DNA of 64,000 bases, taken from positions 1 through 64,000 of the forward strand of contig JBKQHQ010000121.1 of assembly GCA_052148715.1 (NCBI GenBank), given 5' to 3'. Shown piece by piece: positions 43,571 to 52,037 of this stretch (within the stretch, counting starts at the first letter, position 1; each line of letters opens with the position of its first letter). The position numbers were made by a program, and so were the translations under genes. Source of the stretch: JBKQHQ01 sp052148715. GTDB lineage: Bacteria > Pseudomonadota > Alphaproteobacteria > Rhizobiales > Xanthobacteraceae. The notes below the pieces were generated by a model that ran no database searches, was not told where the DNA came from, and was given only the letters and a program-made list of their open reading frames with translations.

Positions 43571-44482
43571 CTAACGACCCTCGAGCTGACGCGCCTGCAT
43601 ATGCTGGTAGGCGACGATCGGCCCGACCAGCAAGCACAGCAGCAGGACCGCGACCGCTGAAGCGACCGGCCAATCCTTGTTGGCGAAAAACTCCGTCCAC
43701 AGCGTCTGACCGATCATGACCGTCTGCGAGCCGCCGAGCAGATCCGGGATCACGAACTCGCCGACGATGGGAATGAAGCACAGCAGCGCGCCAGCCGCGA
43801 TCCCCGGCGCCGCCAACGGCACGGTGACCCGCCAAAATGCTTGCGTCCATGAACAGCCGAGATCGATGGCGGCCTCGAGCAGCGTATGGTCGAGCTTCTC
43901 CAAGGTGGCGTAGATGGGCAAGACCATAAACGGCAGGTAGGAATAGACGATGCCGATGTAGATCGCCGTGTCGCTCGACAGCCAGGCGATTGGTTCGTCG
44001 ACGATGCCCAATCCCTGCAGCGCTCGATTCAGGACTCCGTCATGCTGCAGAATATTGATCCAGGCATAGATGCGAATGAGAAACGCGGTCCAGAACGGCA
44101 GCACGACCAACATCATGATGGAAGGCTGTACGTGCCGCGGCAGCCGCGTCATGCCGTAAGCGATCGGGAAGCCGATCAGCAACAGCAGCAGGGTCGAAAT
44201 GGCCGCGATCTCCAGACTCTTCAGGTACGAGAAGACATAAAGCGGGTCGGAGACCAGCGTTGCGTAGTTGTCGAATGACAAGCGTGCGAAGAACGCTTTC
44301 ACGCCCGCGAAGCCCGCGGTGAGGTCAAGCACCGGCTCATAGGGAGGCTGAGCGATCGCGATCTGCGACAGGCTAATCTTGAACACGATCAAGAATGGAA
44401 TCAGAAAGAAGAGGACGAGCCACAGATAGGGCAAGGCAATCACCAGCCGCCTTCCCCAAGACCGTCGGTGCACGGAGGCCAT
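43571..44482 (-). CDS. potB: Polyamine-type ABC transporter permease PotB/PotH
   Basis: A 303-aa permease. PFWTAFLIRIYAWINILQHD and LEAAIDLGCSWTQAFWRVTV (EAA loop) are characteristic. The ATG chosen (MASVHRR) lies 11 bp after the potA stop; an upstream in-frame start would overlap potA. It forms the heteromeric channel with PotC. Confidence 0.93.
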   Translation of the reverse strand: MASVHRRSWGRRLVIALPYLWLVLFFLIPFLIVFKISLSQIAIAQPPYEPVLDLTAGFAGVKAFFARLSFDNYATLVSDPLYVFSYLKSLEIAAISTLLLLLIGFPIAYGMTRLPRHVQPSIMMLVVLPFWTAFLIRIYAWINILQHDGVLNRALQGLGIVDEPIAWLSSDTAIYIGIVYSYLPFMVLPIYATLEKLDHTLLEAAIDLGCSWTQAFWRVTVPLAAPGIAAGALLCFIPIVGEFVIPDLLGGSQTVMIGQTLWTEFFANKDWPVASAVAVLLLCLLVGPIVAYQHMQARQLEGR

Positions 44483-44493
44483 GCGACCTACCG

Positions 44494-45669
44494 TCACCGG
44501 GTTAGGATGATGGCAGCGTCCGCCGCCCACGAAAGCCAGACCTGATCCTCCCAACCGATCGGCCGTTCGACACGGCGCGTCGAATTGGCGAGGGAAGCCT
44601 TCATCACCTGCCCGCCGGCAACCCGCACCTTATAGATCGAGAGGTCACCGAGATAGCCGATCTCGGTGACCCGGCCCGACAGGCAGTTCTCTAGCGCAGA
44701 CCTTGGCGGCTCGCACGCAATACGCACCTTCTCGGGCCGCACCGCGACCCACACGCGCGCGCCGGCTTCCCCCTCGACCGGTTGCACCACGCGCAGCAGG
44801 CCGCCAACGGCGCTCGCGATCAGCGTACCGCTCGGCTCCATCGCCTTCACCTCGCCCTCGATCAGATTCACGTCGCCGATGAAATCCGCCACCCAGCGCG
44901 AGTTGGGCTGCTCATAGATGTCCGACGGCGTGGCGACTTGCACCAGTCGGCCCTGGTTCATGACGCCGATACGGTCGGCGACCGTCATTGCCTCCTCCTG
45001 ATCGTGGGTGACGATCACGAAGGTCAGCCCCAGCTTCGACTGCAGCGCCTTGAGCTCGAACTGCGTTTCTTCGCGCAGCTTCTTGTCGAGCGCCGCCAAT
45101 GGCTCATCGAGCAGGAGCACGCGAGGGCGTTTGACCAGCGAACGGGCAAGCGCAACCCGCTGGCGCTGGCCCCCCGACAGGTTCTGCGGCTTACGCCCCT
45201 CAAGGCCTTCAAGTTTCAAGAGCGCCAGCATATCCTGCACGCGCGCGTCGATTTCCGTCTTGGCCAGCCCGTCCTGCTTGAGGCCAAAGGCGATGTTGCC
45301 CGACACCGTGAGATGCGGAAACAGCGCGTAGCTCTGGAACATCATGTTGATCGGCCGCCGATGCGGCGGCACCGGAGCAAGATCCCGCCCCGCGAGCTGG
45401 ATACGACCAAGATCGGGGGCTTCGAATCCGGCCAGCATACGCAAGAGCGTGGTCTTGCCGCACCCCGAGGGTCCAAGCAGCGCGAAGAACTCGCCTTCGT
45501 AGATCTTCAGCGAGACCGCATCGACCGCCGTGTATCCGCCAAAGTGCTTGGTGACGGATTCGAAGCGCACGAGCGGGTCCGCCGCCGGATCGGTCCACGG
45601 CGCGAACTGACGTCGCCCGCCCGCAACCTTTTCCAGCTCGCCGCCAACCTCGCCTTTGTGGCTCAGCAT
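44494..45669 (-). CDS. potA: Polyamine-type ABC transporter ATP-binding protein
   Basis: A 391-aa ATPase of the PotA/PotG group. Walker A is GPSGCGKTT, the signature LSGGQRQRVALARSL, Walker B LLLDEPLAALD, and the switch His is in VTHDQEEAMT. The C-terminal TOBE domain (about residues 290-385) includes VRPEKVRIACEPP. It is first of the three-gene transport operon, so a binding protein, if there is one, must be encoded elsewhere. Confidence 0.94.
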   Translation of the reverse strand: MLSHKGEVGGELEKVAGGRRQFAPWTDPAADPLVRFESVTKHFGGYTAVDAVSLKIYEGEFFALLGPSGCGKTTLLRMLAGFEAPDLGRIQLAGRDLAPVPPHRRPINMMFQSYALFPHLTVSGNIAFGLKQDGLAKTEIDARVQDMLALLKLEGLEGRKPQNLSGGQRQRVALARSLVKRPRVLLLDEPLAALDKKLREETQFELKALQSKLGLTFVIVTHDQEEAMTVADRIGVMNQGRLVQVATPSDIYEQPNSRWVADFIGDVNLIEGEVKAMEPSGTLIASAVGGLLRVVQPVEGEAGARVWVAVRPEKVRIACEPPRSALENCLSGRVTEIGYLGDLSIYKVRVAGGQVMKASLANSTRRVERPIGWEDQVWLSWAADAAIILTR

Positions 45670-45769
45670 GCACCTTCCTGCCCGCCAGCGCGCGCGCCGC
45701 CGCCGCCATTGTGCTTTCTAATGGCGGGGCGCGAGCGGCTCAACAGGAGAGCGCGGGAAAAAGGGTCGC

Positions 45770-46318
45770 CTAAGCCCCAGGGACGCCTTGGTTGCCGGGC
45801 GTCACCGCGGGGACAGGGAGTTCCTCGGGCGTGCGGCGGCGAGCGCCGCGATTGCGCGGCCTGGGTCCGTAGTAGTCGCCCATTTGCACCGTCGGGCGCG
45901 GCAGAGCCAAAATAGATGTGATGCGATCGTATAACGCCTTGGCGGATACCGGCTTGATCAGGAATTCGTTGACCCCCAGGCGCACCGCGTCCATCACGCG
46001 CCAACGCTCGCCGAATCCGCTGAGCATGATGATCGGCACGTCAGGCACCGGAAACACACCCGGCGAGCGCACGATACGCACCAGCTCGGCGCCGGTGAGA
46101 AACGGCATCTCCCAGTCGAGGATCACGAGGTCCGGTGTGACGGTGCGGATCGCTTGCAGGCCGGTGATCCCATCGACCGCCTCGTGCACGTCCTTGACGC
46201 CGATATTCATCAGCAGCGTGCGGACCATCTTACGCATGAACGGATTGTCGTCGATGATAAGCACGGTGAGCGACTGGAGCAGCCGCTCAATATCCTTTTT
46301 CGAGAGATTCGCGGGCAT
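45770..46318 (-). CDS. Single-domain response regulator with YYGPRPR tail
   Basis: A CheY-like receiver of 182 aa. The acidic pair D23/D24 (LIIDDN), phosphoacceptor D68 (VILDWEMP) and the conserved Lys in NEFLIKPVS are present. There is no DNA-binding output domain. Instead, a basic tail (VQMGDYYGPRPRNRGARRR) ends the protein. The ATG was preferred over a TTG 18 codons earlier. A paralogue with the same tail motif lies 1.9 kb away beyond glpK. The cognate kinase is not adjacent. Confidence 0.88.
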   Translation of the reverse strand: MPANLSKKDIERLLQSLTVLIIDDNPFMRKMVRTLLMNIGVKDVHEAVDGITGLQAIRTVTPDLVILDWEMPFLTGAELVRIVRSPGVFPVPDVPIIMLSGFGERWRVMDAVRLGVNEFLIKPVSAKALYDRITSILALPRPTVQMGDYYGPRPRNRGARRRTPEELPVPAVTPGNQGVPGA

Positions 46319-46450
46319 TCGTGGACCGAGGCTGTTGCCAAATGACAAGCCAGCGTAAGAGATCACATTCAACTTGCGGTGGGGTGTAAGCGATCGATAA
46401 AATGCCAGCTATCGCGCCAACGCGCTGTTGTGCCTAGCCATCGCGGGTGC

Positions 46451-47947
46451 TCAGCGGTGCGTCAGGGTTCGCTGTACCGCGTCCTGCCAGCCGTCCCATT
46501 TGCGCGTGCGCACCGCGGTATCCATCGCCGGCTCAAACCGCCGATCGAGCTTCCAGGCCGCGGCAAATTCGGCGAGGTCGGGACAGATGCCGGCCTTCCG
46601 CCCGGCCAGGTAGGCCGCGCCCAGCGCCGTCGTCTCCATCACGACCGGCCGATCGACCGGCGCATCGAGAATGTCGGCCAGAAATTGCATCGAGAGCGCG
46701 CTTGCGGTCATCCCTCCATCCACGCGCAGCACCGTCCTCGAGTCGGCTGCCGCAGGCCAATCGGCGTGCATCGCCTCGAGCAGATTGCGCGTCTGATAGC
46801 CGACCGCTTCGAGCACCGCCCGCGCCAGCTCGGCGCCCCCTGATTTGCGCGTAAGCCCAAAGAGGGCGCCCCGCGCTTGCGCGTCCCACCAAGGCGCGCC
46901 CAAGCCGACGAAAGCGGGCACGAGATAGACTTGCTCGCTTGCGTCGGCGGATGCAGCGAGCCCGTCCAACTGTGCCGCGTGCGTGATTAGGCCAAGCCCG
47001 TCGCGCAGCCATTGCACGGCCGCGCCGGCGACGAAGATCGCGCCCTCAAGCGCATAGGTCCGCCGGCCTTCGAGCTGGTAGGCGATGGTGGTGAGCAGCC
47101 GGTTCGTGGAGCGGACCGGCTTACCGCCGGTATTGAGAAGGGCAAAGCAACCCGTACCGGAGGTCGATTTCATCATGCCTGGCGCAAAGCAGCCTTGGCC
47201 GATGGTCGCCGCCTGCTGGTCACCGGCAACCCCGAGAATGCGGATGGAGCCCCCGAACAGCGGGGCGACCGTCGTGCCGAATGCATCCGCGCTGTTCCGC
47301 ACTTCGGGAAGCAGCGCGAGGGGTACGCGGAATAGCTCCGCCAGCCAGGGATCCCAGGTCCCTCTGTGAATATCGAAAAGGAGAGTGCGCGCGGCGTTCG
47401 TCGCATCGGTCGCGTGGACAAGGCCGCCGGTGAGCCGCCAAATGAGAAAGCTGTCGACCGTGCCGAAGGCCAGTTGCCCAGTCTCGGCCGCGGCTCGCGC
47501 GCCCTCCACATGGTCGAGGATCCAGGCGATCTTGGTGGCGGAAAAATAGGGATCGAGGAGGAGACCGGTTCTGGTGGTGATCTCCGCCTCATGCCCGGCT
47601 GCCTGCAGTGCCGCGCACGTGGCATGCGTGCGCCGGTCCTGCCATACGATGGCGTTGTGGATGGGCTTGCCCGAGGCGCGGTCCCAAACCAAGGTGGTCT
47701 CGCGCTGATTGGTGAGGCCGATCGCCGCTATCTCGTTGGTCTTTGCGCCCGCCTGCGCCATCGCTTGGCGCACGGTGGCGAGCGTGGTCGTCCAAATCTC
47801 CTCCGGATCATGCTCGACCAGCCCGGGGCCAGGATAGAGCTGGGCAAATTCCTGCTGCGCCATCGCCACCGGGCCGAGCGCGGCGTCGAACAGCATGGCG
47901 CGTGTGGACGTGGTGCCCTGGTCGATGGCGAGAAGAAACGTCGGCAC
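46451..47947 (-). CDS. glpK: Glycerol kinase
   Basis: Phosphorylates glycerol to sn-glycerol 3-phosphate with ATP. The 498-aa FGGY kinase shows the phosphate-binding DQGTTSTRA at the N-terminus, LTNQRETTLVWDRASG, FGTVDSFLIWRLTGG, STSGTGCFALLNTGG and DGGMTASALSMQFLADIL. The chosen start is GTG, which gives the normal MPTFLLAIDQG opening; an ATG 13 codons upstream would add an unusual extension. With glpD nearby it completes glycerol breakdown to dihydroxyacetone phosphate. No glpF facilitator is seen. Confidence 0.95.
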   Translation of the reverse strand: MPTFLLAIDQGTTSTRAMLFDAALGPVAMAQQEFAQLYPGPGLVEHDPEEIWTTTLATVRQAMAQAGAKTNEIAAIGLTNQRETTLVWDRASGKPIHNAIVWQDRRTHATCAALQAAGHEAEITTRTGLLLDPYFSATKIAWILDHVEGARAAAETGQLAFGTVDSFLIWRLTGGLVHATDATNAARTLLFDIHRGTWDPWLAELFRVPLALLPEVRNSADAFGTTVAPLFGGSIRILGVAGDQQAATIGQGCFAPGMMKSTSGTGCFALLNTGGKPVRSTNRLLTTIAYQLEGRRTYALEGAIFVAGAAVQWLRDGLGLITHAAQLDGLAASADASEQVYLVPAFVGLGAPWWDAQARGALFGLTRKSGGAELARAVLEAVGYQTRNLLEAMHADWPAAADSRTVLRVDGGMTASALSMQFLADILDAPVDRPVVMETTALGAAYLAGRKAGICPDLAEFAAAWKLDRRFEPAMDTAVRTRKWDGWQDAVQRTLTHR

Positions 47948-48179
47948 GGCGTGGATCTCACCTCGGGCGGCGCTGGTCGGCGGCATTCAGCGCCTAAGCC
48001 CGCGCCGAAGTCTAGCTCAGACCACGCGCATGCTCCATCCGGAACCTGTCCGATCCCTTTGCAGCTTGACCAGCACTGGAACCGTTGATTGGCGCGCGTT
48101 CCTAACGATGAACCGGCGTCCCCTCCACCGGATATCCGCCGGGACGCGCCTCCACGACACCGACGAGAGGGTAGAAGTT

Positions 48180-48689
48180 TCAGCTCGACAAGCCGACCCG
48201 CTCCAAGCTGACATCGTTCGGCTTGTAGCTGGAGATCTTGCGCGGCTCGGGGCCGTAGTAATTGCCGATCTGCACGATCGGCCGCGGCTTGGCGAGGACA
48301 ACCACCATGCGGGCCAGGAGCGCCTGCGATGAGACCGGCTTGACGAGATATTCGTGCACACCCAGTTTCACCGCCTCGACGACGCGCGACTTTTCGCCGT
48401 GCGCCGTCAGCATGATGACCGGCACGTTCGGATACGGGAAGGTTGCGGGCGAGCGAACGGTACGCATGAACTCGGCGCCGTTCACCTGCGGCATGTCCCA
48501 ATCAAGCAGCACGATATCGGGAGCGATGGCGCGCACGGCGGCGAGGCCCTCCGCCCCATTGCTCGCCTCGTGAACATTCTTGACCCCCACGCCCGACAGC
48601 AGCGTGCGGATGACCTTGCGCGTATAGGGCTCGTCTTCAACGACGAGCACTTTGATCAGTTGCATGAGCAGGCTGACATTCTTGTCCAT
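48180..48689 (-). CDS. Single-domain response regulator with YYGPEPR tail
   Basis: A CheY-like receiver of 169 aa. The acidic pair E18/D19 (LVVEDE), phosphoacceptor D63 (LLDWDMP) and Lys in HEYLVKPVS are intact. The tail VQIGNYYGPEPRKISSYKP parallels the tail of the other regulator beyond glpK, so the two are paralogues. An ATG eight codons later (MQLIKVL) is an alternative start. It lies between glpK and glpD with no kinase nearby. Confidence 0.88.
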   Translation of the reverse strand: MDKNVSLLMQLIKVLVVEDEPYTRKVIRTLLSGVGVKNVHEASNGAEGLAAVRAIAPDIVLLDWDMPQVNGAEFMRTVRSPATFPYPNVPVIMLTAHGEKSRVVEAVKLGVHEYLVKPVSSQALLARMVVVLAKPRPIVQIGNYYGPEPRKISSYKPNDVSLERVGLSS

Positions 48690-48823
48690 AACGCCGTCTC
48701 GCAGCTCAGGAAATGTAAATCGCTCAAGTATTACGCTTGCAGAATGACATTCTCGTAATAATTCTTAGCTCAATTCGAGCCAATCCATTAACCGACTCTT
48801 TACTTTTCCAGCAACGCCCGGGC

Positions 48824-50323
48824 TCATGCGGACGCCCGCTCGACGGCACCCTGCATGAAGCGCGCGAGCGCGCCTCTCTCGGCTTCAGATACGGTGAGGC
48901 CGAGCTTGGACCGGCGCCATAGCACGTCGTCGGCGCTCTGTGCCCATTCGTATTTCATCAGGTAGCGCACCTCCGCGCTGCTCAAGCCGGCGCCGAACCA
49001 GGGCGCGACCTCGTCCTCTCCCCTCGCCTCGCCGAGCACGCGCGCGAGACGCGTCCCGTAGGCGCCGACGAGGCGTTCCGCCTGCGGCTCGGTCAAGAAC
49101 GGCCACGATCGGCACGCGCGCGCGACGAGCGTGCTGACCTGATCGACCACGAAGTCGCCGCCGGGAAGCGGTGCTGTGGCGGTCCAGGCCGGCCCGCCGC
49201 GGAGACAATCGTTGAGCAGCCTCAGCGCTGCCTCAGCCAGACGGCGGTAGGTGGTGATCTTGCCTCCGTAGACTGTCAGGAGCGGCGCCGCGCGCGGCGG
49301 CGTGTCCAGCATCAGCCGGTAGTCGCGCGTCGCGTCCTTGGCCCTGGCCGAGCCGTCATTGTACAACGCGCGCACACCGGCATAGGTATGCAGCACCTTG
49401 TCTGGCCCCACCCCCTCGCGAAAATAGGCGCCCACGCACTGGCACAGATAATGGATTTCATCGAGTCCCGTCGTGACCGCGGCCGGATCGCCGATGAAAT
49501 CTTCATCCGTCGTGCCGATCAAGGTGAAGTCCCCCTGAAACGGCAGCGCGAACACAAAACGCCGGTCTGGCCCCGGCAGGATGTAAGCGCGGTCGTGATC
49601 GAATAGGCGCGGCACAACGATGTGGCTGCCTTTGACGAGCCGAGCCGGCGCCGGCAATGGCGTCCGCAAAACGGTTTCCGCCACCGATCCGACCCATGGT
49701 CCGGCAGCGTTGATGAGGACCCGCGCCGTGACTACCTCGCGCTCACCCCGCGCTTTGAGAATGAGCCGCCACTCCTCCTCTTCCCGCTCGGCGCGCACGC
49801 AGCGGGTGCGGGTACGAATGGCCGCGCCGCGCTCGGCGGCGTCGATGGCATTGAGGACAACGAGTCGCGCATCGTCGACCCGACAATCCGAGTATTCGAG
49901 CGCCGAACGGTAACCGCGTTTGAGCGGCACGCCGACCGCATGATGCGTAAGGTCGACGACGCTGGTGGCCGGCAGGAGCTCGCGCCCGCCGAGCCGGTCG
50001 TAAAGCAAGAGTCCCAGACGCAGAAGCAGCGGTGAGCGCCAACCCGCATCGGTGGGCAGCACGAACCGAATCGGGCGAATGATGTGCGGCGCCATCCGCC
50101 ACAGCACCTCCCGCTCGGCGAGCGCTTCATGCACAAGCCGAAATGCGCCATGCTCGAGGTAGCGTAACCCGCCGTGGATGAGCTTGGTCGATGCCGATGA
50201 CGTGCCGGAGGCGAGGTCGTTCTGCTCGACCAGCAGCGTACGGATACCGCGACCGGCGGCGTCGCGGGCGATCCCCGTGCCGTTGATGCCGCCGCCGATG
50301 ATGGCGAGGTCGTAGTCGGCCAT
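48824..50323 (-). CDS. glpD: Glycerol-3-phosphate dehydrogenase (FAD, aerobic)
   Basis: A membrane-associated flavoprotein of 499 aa that oxidises glycerol 3-phosphate to dihydroxyacetone phosphate and reduces quinone. The FAD motif is LAIIGGGINGTGIARDAAGR. SSASTKLIHGGLRYLEHGAF, TVYGGKITTYRRLAEAAL and the C-terminal WRRSKLGLTVSEAE are typical GlpD landmarks. It partners glpK on the same strand, with a response regulator in between. Confidence 0.96.
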   Translation of the reverse strand: MADYDLAIIGGGINGTGIARDAAGRGIRTLLVEQNDLASGTSSASTKLIHGGLRYLEHGAFRLVHEALAEREVLWRMAPHIIRPIRFVLPTDAGWRSPLLLRLGLLLYDRLGGRELLPATSVVDLTHHAVGVPLKRGYRSALEYSDCRVDDARLVVLNAIDAAERGAAIRTRTRCVRAEREEEEWRLILKARGEREVVTARVLINAAGPWVGSVAETVLRTPLPAPARLVKGSHIVVPRLFDHDRAYILPGPDRRFVFALPFQGDFTLIGTTDEDFIGDPAAVTTGLDEIHYLCQCVGAYFREGVGPDKVLHTYAGVRALYNDGSARAKDATRDYRLMLDTPPRAAPLLTVYGGKITTYRRLAEAALRLLNDCLRGGPAWTATAPLPGGDFVVDQVSTLVARACRSWPFLTEPQAERLVGAYGTRLARVLGEARGEDEVAPWFGAGLSSAEVRYLMKYEWAQSADDVLWRRSKLGLTVSEAERGALARFMQGAVERASA

Positions 50324-50437
50324 GGCTTGCGGTCCTAACCGAAATTTCTCACCAAATCACGGGCAACGTTGCCGAATCGACCGAACGCCGTCATATGGGG
50401 CCCGATCGTCCCGGCCGCGCCGGAATTGCTGAGATCA

Positions 50438-51298
50438 ATGCCCTCGCCTCGCCTCCTGGTCATCGAAGGCAATACGTCGGAAAGCCGCGCACGACAATTG
50501 GCGGCTGGCGGCGTGATCGCGAGCCAAGGCTATGCCGACCTGTTGCGCGAGCTCTTGCCGGGCGCCTTCGTCGATATTTGCTATCCGGCCGATCCGGGCG
50601 AGACACTGCCGCAGCCGAACACGCTCGAGGCGTATGACGGCGTGGCCATTACCGGATCGGCGCTGCACGTCTACCAATACGGGCCGGCCGTGGCGCGGCA
50701 GGTCGAGCTCGTGCGCGCGGTGCTCGCGGCGGCCACCCCGGTATTCGGCTCGTGCTGGGGGCTCCAGGTGTTGACGGTTGCCGCCGGCGGCAGCGTGCGC
50801 GCCAACCCGAAGGGCCGCGAGCTCGGCTTCGGCCGCAGCATCCGGCTCACGGCGGCAGGCCGCGAGCACCCGATGTATCGCGGCAAGATGGACATATTCG
50901 ACGCGATGACCGTCCATTTCGACGAGGTCGAGACGCTGGCGCCGGGCTCGACCGTGCTCGCGTCCAATGCAATGTCTCAGGTCCAGAGCGCCGAGATCCG
51001 CCCCGCGCTCGCGTGGGGCACGCAGTACCATCCCGAATACTCTTTGCGGGACGTGGCGGCCATCGTGCGGCGCACTGGAACAAAATTGGTGGACGAAGGC
51101 TTCTTCATCGATAAGAGTGATCTGGAACGTTATTCGGCGGAGCTCGACACGCTCGAGGGCGCGCCGACAAGCAAGGCGCTTGCTTGGCGGCATGGCATCG
51201 ACGGCGCGGTGCTCGACAAAGGCATCCGGGTGAGCGAAATCGCCAACTGGATTACGCATCAGGTGCTGCCGACCCGCAGCAAACGCGGGCGGGAGTGA
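50438..51298 (+). CDS. Class I glutamine amidotransferase
   Basis: A stand-alone GATase1 domain of 286 aa with catalytic Cys in FGSCWGLQVL and His/Glu in QYHPEYS. It resembles GMP-synthase-like amidotransferases that hydrolyse gamma-glutamyl compounds (VRANPKGRELGFGRSIRLTA). The C-terminal 60 residues (KSDLERYSAELDTLEGAPTS and on) are outside the core domain. The ATG chosen begins MPSPRLLVIEGNT. The acceptor is unknown. The SDR gene follows 16 bp later. Confidence 0.87.
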   Translation: MPSPRLLVIEGNTSESRARQLAAGGVIASQGYADLLRELLPGAFVDICYPADPGETLPQPNTLEAYDGVAITGSALHVYQYGPAVARQVELVRAVLAAATPVFGSCWGLQVLTVAAGGSVRANPKGRELGFGRSIRLTAAGREHPMYRGKMDIFDAMTVHFDEVETLAPGSTVLASNAMSQVQSAEIRPALAWGTQYHPEYSLRDVAAIVRRTGTKLVDEGFFIDKSDLERYSAELDTLEGAPTSKALAWRHGIDGAVLDKGIRVSEIANWITHQVLPTRSKRGRE

Positions 51299-51314
51299 TT
51301 TGCAGGAGCAACCG

Positions 51315-52016
51315 ATGCCCTATCGCGATCGGCACGTGGTGGTGACGGGGGGCACTGGGGCGCTCGGAAGCGCCGTCGTCGGCGCACTGATCAGTGCAGG
51401 GGCGACGTGCCATGTCCCGTGGCTGAGCCAAGCCGAAGCCGACCGCTTTCCCTATCGCGATCACCCCCAGGTGAATCTTGTTGCCAATATCGAGCTCGCC
51501 GACGAGGCCGCTGTCGATCGCCTGTTCACGGCGGTCCCGTCGCTTTGGGCGTCGATCCACTTGGCCGGCGGTTTCGCCATGGCGCCCATCGCCAAGACCG
51601 GCAAGTCCGAGTTGATGCAACAGATCGATACGAATCTGGTCGCGTGCTTTCTCTGCTGCCGGGCGGCGGTGAATGCGATCGGCCGCGCTGGGCAGGGCGG
51701 CCGGATCGTCAACGTCGCGGCGCGACCGGCACTCGAGCCACGCACCGGCGCTGGCTCCACGGCCTATACGGCGAGCAAAGCGGCCGTGGCGGCGCTGACT
51801 GCAGCCTTGGCCGAGGAAGTCACCAAGGACGATATTCTGGTCAATGCGGTCGCGCCCTCGATCATGGACACACCGGCGAACCGCGCCGCGATGCCGAAGG
51901 CGGACCATGCGAACTGGCCCAAGGTCGAAGAGGTGGCGGCGACGATCCTGTTTCTCGCCTCGCCCGAGAACCGCGTCACCCGCGGCGCCATCGTGCCGGT
52001 CTACGGGCGGTCTTAA
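51315..52016 (+). CDS. Short-chain dehydrogenase/reductase lacking the usual Ser
   Basis: A 233-aa Rossmann-fold SDR. The cofactor motif is TGGTGALG, and the catalytic Tyr-x-x-x-Lys is YTASK. The Ser normally upstream of it is not present: the strand reads IVNVAARPALEPR where SS would be expected. The C-terminal VNAVAPSIMDTPANR is typical. The ATG has AGGAG at seven bases. The loss of Ser may change the reaction or make it a reductase of the dihydropteridine-reductase-like branch. It is co-directional with the amidotransferase. Confidence 0.86.
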   Translation: MPYRDRHVVVTGGTGALGSAVVGALISAGATCHVPWLSQAEADRFPYRDHPQVNLVANIELADEAAVDRLFTAVPSLWASIHLAGGFAMAPIAKTGKSELMQQIDTNLVACFLCCRAAVNAIGRAGQGGRIVNVAARPALEPRTGAGSTAYTASKAAVAALTAALAEEVTKDDILVNAVAPSIMDTPANRAAMPKADHANWPKVEEVAATILFLASPENRVTRGAIVPVYGRS

Positions 52017-52037
52017 GGCTTCCTCGATCGACTGCGT

